Source: Candidatus Albibeggiatoa sp. nov. NOAA (GTDB lineage: Bacteria; Pseudomonadota; Gammaproteobacteria; Beggiatoales; Beggiatoaceae). From it: 64,000 nucleotides of DNA. The notes beneath the pieces were generated by a model. It was not told where the DNA came from, did no database searches, and was given only the letters and a program-made list of their open reading frames with translations. Positions 27,401-35,538 of the stretch are shown here, piece after piece. The stretch lies in assembly GCA_025800385.1 (NCBI GenBank), contig JAOXRS010000063.1:1-64000 (forward strand). Reading direction: 5' to 3'. The stretch's first letter is position 1. The number at the start of each line of letters is the position of its first letter. The position numbers and the translations under genes were made by a program.

Positions 27401-28896
27401 TCCGTACCTTCAGCTAAGCCTTTGGATACATGAACAATATCTTCAATCACTTCGCGCAAATTAAATAAGGCATTTTCTAAAGCAGTTTTAATTTCAATAA
27501 AGTCGCCACGATAGGTGGTTTGTGGTTTAACGTTTAAATTACCATCTGCCAAACCTTGTGAAATATAAATCAAATCATCCATGACTTTACGTTGGTCATT
27601 GAGTGCTGTGGTTAATGCTTGATGAATCTGGGCAAAATCACCACGATACTCAGCTTGTGGGCTGGCTTGTAAGTTGCCATCAGCTAAACCTTGAGAAATG
27701 TTGACAATATCCTTGATAACCACTTTAAAATACGTCGTGAGCGCGTCAAAGGCTTTACCAATTTCACTGACTTCATCACCTCGATCAATAATTTTTTGCA
27801 TTTTTTCCCGTTCAACACTATTCATATCCCCATTGGCTAAATGTTGTGCGCCACGGGCAATCGTCGCTAACGGAATACTGATGGTACGAGCAAGGTTAAT
27901 GCTAACAATCGTCCCCACGATAATTGCGAATATAATCACGGCCAGCATGGCATAAGTCATATCTTTGAGAATTGAAATTACTTCATCCGTAGCAGTAAGC
28001 GCGTCCCGTTTTTCTTCATGAGCCAATTTATCTAAAATATCTTCCAATTCATTTAATACTTCATGCTCTAGTTTCTCAACGGTTTCAACTGCATTATTTT
28101 TATTTTCAGGATGATAGCGTTCAAAAATATCTTCCGCGCCTTTTTTAATTTGACGATATAAAATATAAATTTGTTTTAAATTCTCAACTTCATGCTTTTT
28201 TCGTTCTAAAGGCTTTAATTGCGCAAAAAAATCTTCGAATTCCATCGTATTATCAATGAAATCCTGTTTTTCATCCGCTTCACCTGTGACATATTCTGAT
28301 AAATCACTGAGTAAATCCCCAGCTTCATTGACCAATGATAAATAAAGAAAAATCCCAGGAAAATCGTCGTTCACAACTTCCTGCATGTCTGTGGATTTGA
28401 GAGAATCTTGCATTTCTGCCTGACTGGCTTGCTCTAATAATTGTTCTAATATCTCACCATAATCGCGCTCAATATTCTTGGCTTGTTGAATTGCCCAAGC
28501 TTCAATTTCTGGGTCATAATGGGCAAAAACATGTTCTTCAATCGTTTCTACATATTTAGTAAATAAATATTCAATCCGACGCATGATTTTACGTTCATTT
28601 TCTTTAGTTTCTAATGGTTTAAGCTCTTCAAAAAAGTCGCGAAATTCTTGGCGATTCTGGGCAAAGTCTTCTTTCTCTTCAGCCTCGCCTGTGATGTATT
28701 CGAGTACGTTAGAATTCATATCGCCGATTTCATCCAACAATGATAAGGATAAAATAGCCCCCGGCACGTCATCATGACTCATTTCTCGAGCCTTACCTAA
28801 TACAATGTCGTTTAATACATAAACCACTGTTCCTACAGCAATAAGCATTACCAGTAAAAAGCCAAAACCTGAAGCCAGTTTGCGCCCAATTGTCAT
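24427..28896 (-). CDS. Hybrid sensor histidine kinase with HAMP repeats, GAF and three receiver domains
   Basis: This 1489-residue protein is a membrane sensor kinase. A TM helix lies at about 10-30. The periplasmic sensor contains two similar halves, each with D-D-V/F-P-G, L-S-L-L/V-x-E-x-G-D, E-Y-x-T-G-E-A and a D-F-F-x-x-L-K-P-L-E motif. TM2 is near 312-335, then a HAMP domain and three HAMP-like repeats (S-Q/K-G-L-A-D/E-G, Y-R-G-D) at about 390-520. A GAF domain spans about 545-700, followed by a Gln/Glu-rich coiled coil (705-800). HisKA has H817 in S-H-E-L-R-T-P-L, and the ATPase domain has N-N-L-L-S-N-A-L-K-F, D-T-G-I-G-I-P and G-T-G-L-G-L. Receiver 1 (from about 1105) has the Asp in I-L-D-I-G-L-P; receiver 2 (about 1230-1340) is divergent but keeps I-L-D-M-D; receiver 3 (1367-1488) has L-M-D-I-M-M-P and a terminal K-P. 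The output partner is not adjacent; phosphorelay is expected. Confidence 0.93.
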   Translation of the reverse strand: MTIGRKLASGFGFLLVMLIAVGTVVYVLNDIVLGKAREMSHDDVPGAILSLSLLDEIGDMNSNVLEYITGEAEEKEDFAQNRQEFRDFFEELKPLETKENERKIMRRIEYLFTKYVETIEEHVFAHYDPEIEAWAIQQAKNIERDYGEILEQLLEQASQAEMQDSLKSTDMQEVVNDDFPGIFLYLSLVNEAGDLLSDLSEYVTGEADEKQDFIDNTMEFEDFFAQLKPLERKKHEVENLKQIYILYRQIKKGAEDIFERYHPENKNNAVETVEKLEHEVLNELEDILDKLAHEEKRDALTATDEVISILKDMTYAMLAVIIFAIIVGTIVSINLARTISIPLATIARGAQHLANGDMNSVEREKMQKIIDRGDEVSEIGKAFDALTTYFKVVIKDIVNISQGLADGNLQASPQAEYRGDFAQIHQALTTALNDQRKVMDDLIYISQGLADGNLNVKPQTTYRGDFIEIKTALENALFNLREVIEDIVHVSKGLAEGTDDVTPQATYRGDVTQIKDALEMAALKLSETASQNAAQNWLKTGQSQLNELLTGEQNFQRLAKNSISFLTTYIDAQVGLFYLLQEANNTEVSPEKLKNQPYLELIDSYAYTASDNRPSTFLIGEGLVGQAALECKLITFTRRLEECVPIMQSGLADMLPNHVTIVPFLYENQVKGVIEIGSTHALSNIKRNFLEQVVSNIGIAVNTAESRNQMQILLDRSQQQAEELQAQQEELRLQNDELQNQSEELQSQQEELREANVSLEERTSQLEEQKKDVQQKNTALEYSQKEMEQARQAIELKAKELELASRYKSEFLANMSHELRTPLNSLLILSKILSENKAGNLDDKQIEYAQTIYSAGSDLLTLINEILDLAKVESGKMQANIEPIVLSDLLDQLELKFRPIAEERQLNFYIDVAIDMPDQLQTDGQRLKQIINNLLSNALKFTEQGEVELVIQRPERDEIAHKPDWDADEMLAIRVKDTGIGIPQQKQGLVFEAFQQVDGATNRKYNGTGLGLSISRQLAYLLGGELKLVSEEGKGSTFSLIIKQTLEAIQQQTSALGTVVSTATAQDLMPSSSEQLSSLTCEVVYSEDEIYKDDRANLSKQEKTLLIIEDDESFADILLELAHEKGFKCLVASDGRMGLRLIEDYSPSAIILDIGLPELDGWTVMDILKSDVQTRHIPIHVISGAEHNASDVQKRGAVGYSHKPMDMQQLSDVFNMIERCITKHGNQVLVITDNLQHQQNIESTIHSKNIKTQVKSNQVDTLHALEKAEFDCVILDMDTASSDAILLQLQVLESNLPVIAYVENRELTAEEVQLIDSCTDNLALKPVTSQQHLLDDITLFLHHLTEDLTDSQRDMLSLEHDKEAIFADKKVLIVDDDIRNSFALTIVLEEKGMDVSVAMNGEEALEFLEQESDIDIILMDIMMPQMDGYEAIERIRQQAQFQHLPIIALTAKAMKGDKAKCINAGANDYMAKPVDTDKLLSLMRVWLYQ

Positions 28897-29200
28897 AGAA
28901 GTCAGCCCCTAGAATAATGATTTATTTTTAATAAAAAGAGATTCTACCTGAAGAAATGAGATATTTTAACGACTATCACATTTTGCAGCCTGTAAGCTAT
29001 TTATATTATTAAAATAATATGGCCTTTTTCCGAGAAAAATTCAATCTATAAAAATAGGATTTATTAGCAATATTTATGACACATCATTTTTTACAATAAG
29101 TTTTGCAGTATAAAAAATAACTTTTAATTTTTAGAAAAAATATATAAACTATATCCCTATTTAAATTTAATTTTAACAATAAATAATAGAGATAATTAAA
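28897..29200. other. AT-rich intergenic region between divergent genes
   Basis: About 300 bases between the kinase (-) and the exported protein (+). It is very A/T-rich with no open frame of note. Promoters for both genes should lie here, and TATA-like stretches are too frequent to choose one. Confidence 0.6.
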
Positions 29201-30028
29201 ATGAATCGTGGTTTTTCAATATTAATCGGGCTTGCTTTAGTATTATGCAATCCATTTGTTCATGCAGGTGAGTCCCCACTGCCAGATATTATCGAGGATG
29301 ATAAAGACAGAGAAGGATTGATTTATGAAAGGGTTAACAGCAGTAGTTTTATGTGTGGTTGTGGTATTGATGAAACAGATGGCAACATTAAACAAGAAGC
29401 CGATTCATTTTGCTTTTTAACACCACCAGAACATTTGGGCAGTGATAGTTATCAATTGCGTACTGACCGTGTTTTCCCTGTAAAACGATTTGGTCAAATG
29501 CGTCGTTGTTGGAATGAAACCAAAACGATCTGCCCTGCCAAAAATGGTGAAGCTCAAATGTCTCAAACAGCGTGTTGTTTAGCAACTGATAAGGTTTTTA
29601 AAACAGCTTATTATGATTTGCACAATCTCGTACCTAATATCAAAGGCATTTTCGGAGATGAAAATATTGGGGAATACAACTGGGGTATTGTGCGTGGCCA
29701 TAGAGTGGGTATCAGAGATTGTGTCGTGAAATTTGATACAGAAAACAAAATCGCTGAGCCACCTGAAAAAGTACAAGGTAATCTTGCTCGAATTATGCTT
29801 TATATGTCACATACCTATGGGTTTAAGTTATCAGAGAAAGAAGTAAAAATGTACAAAGCATGGATGCGTTATGACCCTGTTCGTCCTATTGAGGTTATCC
29901 GCAATAACATGATTGAGCGTTATCAAGGCAATATCAATCCTTTTATTGGCATAGAGATGGGCGGTGACCGTCTTACTTATGATGCAGGTAAAATTAATCA
30001 ATATCCTGACATTTCAGGTACTGAATAA
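29201..30028 (+). CDS. Exported cysteine-containing protein of unknown function
   Basis: This 275-residue protein starts with a signal peptide (residues 1-22, ending F-V-H-A). The mature part holds clustered cysteines: M-C-G-C-G near 52-55, F-C-F near 71, R-R-C-W and T-I-C-P near 102-109, A-C-C-L near 122-124, and R-D-C. These suggest disulfides in the periplasm or outside the cell. I do not recognise the family. The spacing is not C-x-x-C-H, so it is not a cytochrome c, and no lipobox is seen. It is followed 48 bases later by a small membrane protein on the same strand, and the two may be co-transcribed. Confidence 0.75.
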   Translation: MNRGFSILIGLALVLCNPFVHAGESPLPDIIEDDKDREGLIYERVNSSSFMCGCGIDETDGNIKQEADSFCFLTPPEHLGSDSYQLRTDRVFPVKRFGQMRRCWNETKTICPAKNGEAQMSQTACCLATDKVFKTAYYDLHNLVPNIKGIFGDENIGEYNWGIVRGHRVGIRDCVVKFDTENKIAEPPEKVQGNLARIMLYMSHTYGFKLSEKEVKMYKAWMRYDPVRPIEVIRNNMIERYQGNINPFIGIEMGGDRLTYDAGKINQYPDISGTE

Positions 30029-30076
30029 AGTCGGTCAAATTGTTTAATAGTAGCTTATTAACTTTCAACCTTTTAC

Positions 30077-30319
30077 ATGGATATTACGATGGGATTGACA
30101 TACAACAATAAAAATATTAAAGGATTTGCCATTTCACTGATTTTTCTAGGGATTGTGCAAATGATTATTGGTCTTAGTATTGATTCAACTGAACAAATGC
30201 TTATTTCAGCGATTATCGTCAGTGGGGCTATGGGCGTATTAGCAGGTAGAGGATTATTAGCCGTCGCAAAATTTGAAGCTAGGTTCAATGAAACATTGCT
30301 TGAAAAAGAATCAGTGTAA
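30077..30319 (+). CDS. Small membrane protein with two TM helices
   Basis: This 80-residue protein has two hydrophobic segments: about 16-36 (F-A-I-S-L-I-F-L-G-I-V-Q-M-I-I-G) and 43-65 (L-I-S-A-I-I-V-S-G-A-M-G-V-L-A-G-R-G-L-L-A-V-A), plus a charged tail. ATG codons at 30077 and 30089 are both possible starts; neither has a strong ribosome binding site. I do not recognise the family. It sits right after the exported Cys-rich protein and before a structured inverted repeat. Confidence 0.55.
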   Translation: MDITMGLTYNNKNIKGFAISLIFLGIVQMIIGLSIDSTEQMLISAIIVSGAMGVLAGRGLLAVAKFEARFNETLLEKESV

Positions 30320-30353
30320 TTGAAACAATTGTAAATTTGTAGTTATCCAACAC

Positions 30354-30442
30354 CATTCCAATGTCACTTACTATACAAACTGAAGCTTATTATTACATCA
30401 AGTAATGTATGCCTCACAATAATAAGATATGACGTTGGAATG
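30354..30442. repeat. Nested double inverted repeat (89 bp)
   Basis: Outer arms CATTCCAATGTCA (30354-30366) and TGACGTTGGAATG (30430-30442) match at 12 of 13 positions as an inverted repeat. Inside them CTTATTATT (30386-30394) and AATAATAAG (30418-30426) form a perfect 9-base second stem. It lies between convergent genes. It might be a two-way terminator, a small palindromic mobile repeat, or a structured RNA. Confidence 0.6.
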
Positions 30443-30495
30443 TTTCTTAACCTCATCATGACTTTATACAATTAATTTTCATCTTGGGTCAAAAC

Positions 30496-31194
30496 TTATT
30501 CAGGCGCAAATAAATAACCTTTGTTGCGAACAGTGATAATGCGACAAACTTGATTGGGATATTCACTTAACTTTTTGCGTAAACTGGCAATTTTTACGTC
30601 CACTGAGCGATCTGCACCATCATATTCCACACCACGCAAGGCTTTTAATAATTGGTCTCGGGACAAAATTTGTTCAGCATGAGAAGCTAACAACCATAAC
30701 AAATCAAATTCGGCGGAGGTGATTGCCAATGGTGCTTGGTCAAAGTTGACTTGGCGATGGACAGCATTAATTTGTAACGCGCCAAACTGTAAAATATTCT
30801 TTTCAGTATTTTCTGGCTGTTGGATCACTTGTGCATCTAGTTTTCTTAACAATAAGCGAATTCTGGCTAATAAAACGCGTGGGTGAACAGGTTTAGTAAT
30901 AAAATCATCTGCACCTAATTCTAAGCCTGCAACGTGATCGATGTCGTCTTGACTGGCGGTTAAGAATAAAATGCCTCCATGAAAATCAGCGCGTAAGGTG
31001 CGGCACAAACTGAACCCATCCACATTGGGTAACATTAAATCCAAAATCACAATATCGGGTTGCTGCTCCGAAATCACCGCCAAAGCATTCGCCCCATCAT
31101 ATTCCACGACCACTTCAAACCCATTTTTCACCAAATATTGACTGGTGAGTTGTGCCAGCTTTTCATCATCTTCAACCAATACAATGCGCTTCAT
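30496..31194 (-). CDS. OmpR/PhoB-family response regulator (RstA-like)
   Basis: This is a 232-residue two-domain regulator. The receiver domain (about 3-115) has the acidic pocket E-D-D, the phospho-acceptor Asp in I-L-D-L-M-L-P-N-V-D-G, the switch Thr in F-L-T-A-S, and K-P as the conserved Lys. The C-terminal winged helix (about 130-230) shows A-E-F-D-L-L-W-L-L, S-R-D-Q-L-L-K-A-L-R-G and D-V-K-I-A-S-L-R-K-K-L. Receiver wording is closest to RstA-type regulators. The frame also allows a GTG start three codons earlier, but ATG at 31194 gives the normal M-K-R-I-V-L-V-E-D-D beginning with AAAGAG upstream. There is no cognate kinase beside it; the hybrid kinase at 24.4-28.9 kb already has its own receivers. 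It is divergent from the S41 peptidase and might regulate it. Confidence 0.93.
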   Translation of the reverse strand: MKRIVLVEDDEKLAQLTSQYLVKNGFEVVVEYDGANALAVISEQQPDIVILDLMLPNVDGFSLCRTLRADFHGGILFLTASQDDIDHVAGLELGADDFITKPVHPRVLLARIRLLLRKLDAQVIQQPENTEKNILQFGALQINAVHRQVNFDQAPLAITSAEFDLLWLLASHAEQILSRDQLLKALRGVEYDGADRSVDVKIASLRKKLSEYPNQVCRIITVRNKGYLFAPE

Positions 31195-31327
31195 GATTGC
31201 CACTCTTTAAATTCGATTACAAAACTTTACACAAACTCACATGCGCAATACAAGCCTTTAACCACGTTCACATGCATTATTGCTAATCTGTGTTGCATCG
31301 GTTTCAAGCCCAATCAGGAGCATTACC

Positions 31328-32953
31328 ATGTTTAAGCGCACTTTATTAAATACGGCCTTATTATCTGCATTAGCGATCAGTCAAACCAGTTTTGCTGCCA
31401 GCCAAGATTGTACTGCTCATTTCGATGGTACAGAGTTGACAATTCCATGTATTAAAATTACAGGTTTGGAATCAACATTTTCAGGTCAATTTAAAGTAGA
31501 TCAGCTATCGCCTTTACTGTTGCGTTTAAGCAGTGTCAATGAGTCCTTAATCGATACGCCTAGCGAACAGTTGAATGGGGTGTTTATTCGTCGGGGTTAT
31601 GGTGAAGTGTTAGCGGTGCAAGATGGTTTATTTTCATTGTATGATTTGAACAGTCAATCTTGTACTTTGGTTGAATATAATTTACCAATTGAATTTCTTG
31701 CTTTTCAATATCCTAGTGTACTGGTCGCTGAAGATGGTAGTTATTTCAATACTTTGGAAAAATATCAAGCGTCAGATATTCATCCGTATACATATACTCG
31801 TTTGGCTGCATTACCGACTGTATGTTTGAATTTAACCGAACAGCCGTTAACTGATTTTACCGTCAACTTTGAAGCACTTTGGCATAGTTTCAACGATAAT
31901 TATCCTTTTTTCTTACGTAAAGATGTGGATTGGCAAGAAGTGTATGACGAGGCCAAACTTTTGTTATCACAAGTCAATTCTAATGAAGGTTTGCTTGATT
32001 TATTCAGTAAAATGCTAAGACCATTGAATGACATTCATGTCGATATTTATGTGGATGAAGATGAAGCGGCCGTGGTTGAAAGTTATCATACAATTGCAAA
32101 TTGGTTGTTGCGAGCAGTAGAAACCTATCGCAGTGAACAAGGTTTAAATAATTTGGTTGATGCATTTGAATCACAAGATGCATTCGATGAGTTTGAAGAT
32201 TTCGTTGGCGATTTATTAGAAAATGAAGCGGGACATCAACAGTTTGTACAAGATTTTGTCCAGCAGGCGGCAACCTTAATTCCAAGTTATATACCTGATT
32301 TAACGTGCGTAACAGAAACAGTGTGTTCGGGCAATATCAATGAGAAGGTGGCCTATTTAGGGATTTCTACAATGTTGGGTTATGTTGAAGATGGCGATGC
32401 TGAGCAAGATACGGCTTTTATGCAGCAGTTTTTAGCTAATTTCATCCCAAGCCTAGAAAACAAAGCAGCGTTGATTATTGATGTGCGTAATAATCTCGGG
32501 GGTTATGATGCGATTTCTAATCTTATCGCTGGCCATTTTATCGAGCAAAGCCAAGTCGCTTATCACAAAAAAGCCAAATTTGCAGGTGGCTTTACCAATC
32601 AACACAGTATCACGCTTGAACCTCAAACTGAGCAACCGTTTACCAAGCCTGTTTATGTGCTAATCGGTGAACAAACCTATAGTGGTGGAGAAGTTTTTGC
32701 TTTAGCCATGAAGAGCTTACCTAATGTAACACTAGTCGGTGAACCAACCCAAGGTGGCTTGTCAGATAAAGTGACGCGAACGTTGCCAAATGGTTGGATT
32801 TTCTCAGTACCGAGTGAAATTTATAGTGATTTAGATGGCAATGAGTTTGAGGATATTGGTGTGCCAGCGGATATTGAAAGTTTGTACTGGTTGCCTGCAG
32901 ATGTGCGTGTTGGCAAAGATAGCACGATAGAGCGAGTGCTTAGCGAATTATGA
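31328..32953 (+). CDS. Exported S41-family (C-terminal processing/tricorn-like) peptidase
   Basis: This 541-residue protein starts at ATG 31328, with AGGAG eight bases upstream and an ideal signal peptide (M-F-K-R-T to S-F-A-A-S). The frame is open 16 codons further upstream but that extension would ruin the signal. The C-terminal half contains the S41 core: L-I-I-D-V-R-N-N-L-G-G-Y, then V-L-I-G-E-Q-T-Y-S-G-G-E with the candidate nucleophile Ser, then L-V-G-E-P-T-Q-G-G-L-S-D. The N-terminal part has a small helical tricorn-type domain (F-E-A-L-W-H-S-F-N-D-N-Y-P-F-F). No PDZ domain is evident, which fits the eukaryote-like or tricorn-like S41 subgroup. Predicted periplasmic or secreted endopeptidase; substrate unknown. 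A terminator follows at 33031. Confidence 0.85.
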   Translation: MFKRTLLNTALLSALAISQTSFAASQDCTAHFDGTELTIPCIKITGLESTFSGQFKVDQLSPLLLRLSSVNESLIDTPSEQLNGVFIRRGYGEVLAVQDGLFSLYDLNSQSCTLVEYNLPIEFLAFQYPSVLVAEDGSYFNTLEKYQASDIHPYTYTRLAALPTVCLNLTEQPLTDFTVNFEALWHSFNDNYPFFLRKDVDWQEVYDEAKLLLSQVNSNEGLLDLFSKMLRPLNDIHVDIYVDEDEAAVVESYHTIANWLLRAVETYRSEQGLNNLVDAFESQDAFDEFEDFVGDLLENEAGHQQFVQDFVQQAATLIPSYIPDLTCVTETVCSGNINEKVAYLGISTMLGYVEDGDAEQDTAFMQQFLANFIPSLENKAALIIDVRNNLGGYDAISNLIAGHFIEQSQVAYHKKAKFAGGFTNQHSITLEPQTEQPFTKPVYVLIGEQTYSGGEVFALAMKSLPNVTLVGEPTQGGLSDKVTRTLPNGWIFSVPSEIYSDLDGNEFEDIGVPADIESLYWLPADVRVGKDSTIERVLSEL

Positions 32954-33030
32954 TATGACATGAACTATAGCTAGACTGTCGTGTTATTGGATTTACCACA
33001 CATATATTTTTAGCAGAAACTAACAAGCAA

Positions 33031-33073
33031 ACCTGTAGGCACAAGATGCATTAATACCTACAGGTGTTTTCTT
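33031..33073 (+). terminator. Rho-independent terminator after the S41 peptidase
   Basis: ACCTGTAGG (33031-33039) pairs perfectly with CCTACAGGT (33057-33065), followed by GTTTTCTT. It lies about 80 bases after the stop codon. Confidence 0.75.
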
Positions 33074-33378
33074 ATTTCTCGTTCCTATATGCTATGTATG
33101 AAGGATTATTTTTTACAAATATATACAACTAAAGTTGTAAAAAACGCTTTGAATTAAAGTTTTTTAAAGCCACAAAGCAATAACTGTGTAAGTATGTAAA
33201 CATAATTCTACTCAATGCCATGCAGTTAGAGTTTTGCAATAATAACGCAGCTGCTTTAGCTAAATTTGATTTAACCGTGTTTGTCTCAAAAGCTACTATT
33301 AGCCTTAGGTTAATACTTTACCAAACTCATATTCTGGTTTATATGTACAATGCGTTAATTATAAATAGACAAAAATTT

Positions 33379-33786
33379 ATGCCTGACTCGATGAATGATG
33401 CGACTAGATATGATGGGACAATATTACATATTGATTCATTAAGTATACCTGAATTTCCTCTACACCGAATACTATCGAAATATAGAATAAAATATATACG
33501 AACCTATTCTGTAGAAGAAGTCATAACTCAAGTTGATACAGTCACAAAACCTATTTTAATTTTTATAGGGATTTCTTTAGATGGAATGACTTGGCTTGAA
33601 GCTTATAATACGTTTAGAAATAATCAAAAAACAAAAGATATATCTGTAACTATGCTAACCTATCATTCTGCTGCCCAAAAGCATATTATCGAGCATAATA
33701 TACCTTGTATTCTTATATATTCTGTCAGTGAACTGGGAATAGAAATGGTCAAGTTATTTAGAAAAATATCTAATACAACACAGTAG
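33379..33786 (+). CDS. Divergent receiver-like (pseudo-receiver) protein
   Basis: The open frame reaches back to 33220, but the likely product is the 135-residue part starting at ATG 33379 (M-P-D-S-M-N-D-A-T-R-Y-D-G); ATG 33343 is another possibility and neither has a clear ribosome site. The pattern of hydrophobic strands (T-I-L-H-I-D-S, P-I-L-I-F-I-G-I, V-T-M-L-T-Y, C-I-L-I-Y-S-V) with helices between them resembles a CheY-type receiver. The canonical Asp at the end of strand 3 is replaced (F-I-G-I-S-L-D-G), and the acidic pair in strand 1 and the final Lys are not clear. It could be a phosphorylation-independent adaptor or a decaying gene. Assignment by fold pattern only. Confidence 0.45.
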   Translation: MPDSMNDATRYDGTILHIDSLSIPEFPLHRILSKYRIKYIRTYSVEEVITQVDTVTKPILIFIGISLDGMTWLEAYNTFRNNQKTKDISVTMLTYHSAAQKHIIEHNIPCILIYSVSELGIEMVKLFRKISNTTQ

Positions 33787-33947
33787 GCAGAATTAAATTA
33801 CATATCTAAATATTTGAATGCAATAAACCTTCAATATTGTTGAGTTTTGTTTAAGATTTTATCTTAAAAGCTTTGCTTTATGAAATATTCAATAGGCTAA
33901 GCTTGCAAATTAGGTATTCCAAAATGGAGTTGGGTAACGAGAAACTT

Positions 33948-34703
33948 ATGACTACATTACATCATTATTGGCATGACTATATTGAGCGATGCAAGCAAAG
34001 TTCTTTTAAGCTTGATTGTAACACTTTCCCAGCTGCAACTCGTACAGAGATTCAAGCTTTAGAGCAACAATATAATATAACTTTACCCACTAGCTATAAG
34101 GCTTTGTTGGAGTTAACAAATGGTTTTCATTTTTTTGACTCAATAGGACCATTTTTTTATTCAGTCGATCAAATTGCATCATTGATTGATGATCCAGACC
34201 CTGATCCACTGGATATGCAATACATCTGGTATGAGCAACTTCAAAGTGAAGAATATCAATTTTTATCTGAAGATTTAGATTTTTTCCATAATCGAGATTT
34301 AGATGTTGTGAACCGAGAGGGAAAAAAAATAGCTTATCCACCAAAATCTAAGCATTATCTTTTTTCAAATAGCGGAGAAATTGTGGATATTAATGGTGAG
34401 CAATGCCTACATCCTCCAGCAGATGTTGTGATAAGAAATTCACAAACGCTCACTAAAATGCAAGATGGAGATTTGTTGCTAAAATATAGTGATTATAAAC
34501 ATTTAGCCCATATTGGTTCTTGTCATGATATTGCTCAAAATTATGCTGTTAATCTTAATTATGAGCCTCAAAAAGGAGAACCAGAGGCATGGTTAATTTC
34601 TCCTGATTATGGCTCAGAGGAAGATTGTTGTTTAAAATTTCTTAATTTCATAGAACTGGCAGAGTTCACATTGTTGGGGTTCGAAGAGGAAATGGCTAAT
34701 TAA
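33948..34703 (+). CDS. SMI1/KNR4-family protein
   Basis: From ATG 33948 the product has 251 residues. The frame is open back to 33873, with in-frame ATGs at 33873 and 33924; 33948 is preferred because M-T-T-L-H-H-Y-W precedes the conserved domain and GAGA lies upstream. The SMI1/KNR4 signature is visible as P-A-A-T-R-T-E-I-Q-A-L-E-Q-Q-Y-N-I-T-L-P, Y-K-A-L-L-E-L-T-N-G and later D-L-D-F-F-x-N-R-D. In bacteria such proteins are often immunity proteins for contact-dependent or polymorphic toxins, but no toxin gene is next to it. There is no signal peptide, so it is cytosolic. Confidence 0.75.
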   Translation: MTTLHHYWHDYIERCKQSSFKLDCNTFPAATRTEIQALEQQYNITLPTSYKALLELTNGFHFFDSIGPFFYSVDQIASLIDDPDPDPLDMQYIWYEQLQSEEYQFLSEDLDFFHNRDLDVVNREGKKIAYPPKSKHYLFSNSGEIVDINGEQCLHPPADVVIRNSQTLTKMQDGDLLLKYSDYKHLAHIGSCHDIAQNYAVNLNYEPQKGEPEAWLISPDYGSEEDCCLKFLNFIELAEFTLLGFEEEMAN

Positions 34704-34746
34704 TATCTCAACAGAGTAAGCCATCTTGCTATAACATTAACCAGCA

Positions 34747-34771
34747 CCCACTATTCAAACTGGATAGTGGG
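34747..34771. terminator. Hairpin after the SMI1/KNR4 gene
   Basis: CCCACTATTC (34747-34756) pairs with GGATAGTGGG (34762-34771) with one wobble and a 5-base loop. There is no T-run, so termination is uncertain. Confidence 0.5.
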
Positions 34772-34898
34772 CGGCTATTGCACTGCAAACCATTACCTGT
34801 TTTCCTCATTCCCTAATCAGATAAAAAGCCATGCGCATCAAAGATAAATGCATCAACTATATTGGCACAATAATGTAGTTCGGGAACGAGAAAAAAAA

Positions 34899-35222
34899 TC
34901 AATCGTAAACACAAAAGCCTATCAGTTTGTCTTTATGTTTTATAGCGTATATGGCGGCTGTTTTAACTGTAAGAATAGTTACGGATTCATCACCTTCATT
35001 CAGCTTTCCACATACACTATCAGAGCATATAACACTGGACAACCGTGTATGTATATCATATTTCGCTTGAATCTCCCCATCGTTTTGACCAACCTGCAAA
35101 TATGAAGCCTTCGTTACTTCATAAACATAAAGTGTAATGGTCGCTGTAATAGCCAAGAAAAGTATAGATATAACGATAGATACAGCAAGTACGCAAGTAG
35201 TATTCATTTTTTTTACTGACAT
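34899..35222 (-). CDS. Small single-pass membrane protein, unknown
   Basis: This 107-residue product starts at ATG 35222, which has GGAG six bases upstream; an ATG two codons earlier abuts the GGAG and is less likely. Residues about 9-33 form one long hydrophobic helix (V-L-A-V-S-I-V-I-S-I-L-F-L-A-I-T-A-T-I-T-L), followed by a periplasmic-facing domain with two cysteines in V-I-C-S-D-S-V-C-G. I do not recognise the family. The good ribosome site and TM helix support it as real. Confidence 0.55.
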   Translation of the reverse strand: MSVKKMNTTCVLAVSIVISILFLAITATITLYVYEVTKASYLQVGQNDGEIQAKYDIHTRLSSVICSDSVCGKLNEGDESVTILTVKTAAIYAIKHKDKLIGFCVYD

Positions 35223-35538
35223 GAGCATCTCCGAAAAACAACTGATTTTTGTGAAATAAAGTTTTTAAGATATTTTATAAGAAGGTATTTTTCTATTAAA
35301 TGTTCGAATCATTATATAAAAAATATTTATAACGAATTGATTTTAATTTTAATAAAAAGCACTCTTAAGTAACTGTAAAGAAATAGTTTTATTTAAATTG
35401 AATCAGGCTTAAAAATTAAACAAAATTTCATATTGTTATTTTTAACCAAAAATAATTTTAAAAATAACCTTGATTAAAATTAAATGTGTTCTAAGCTAAA
35501 AACCACTTATTAATAAAGTTCTTTTGGAGAAATTCATC

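Noticed and set aside
34848..35105. An 85-codon + strand frame in the accessory patch
   Set aside because: It overlaps the minus-strand membrane protein that has a good ribosome site and TM helix; the + frame lacks both.
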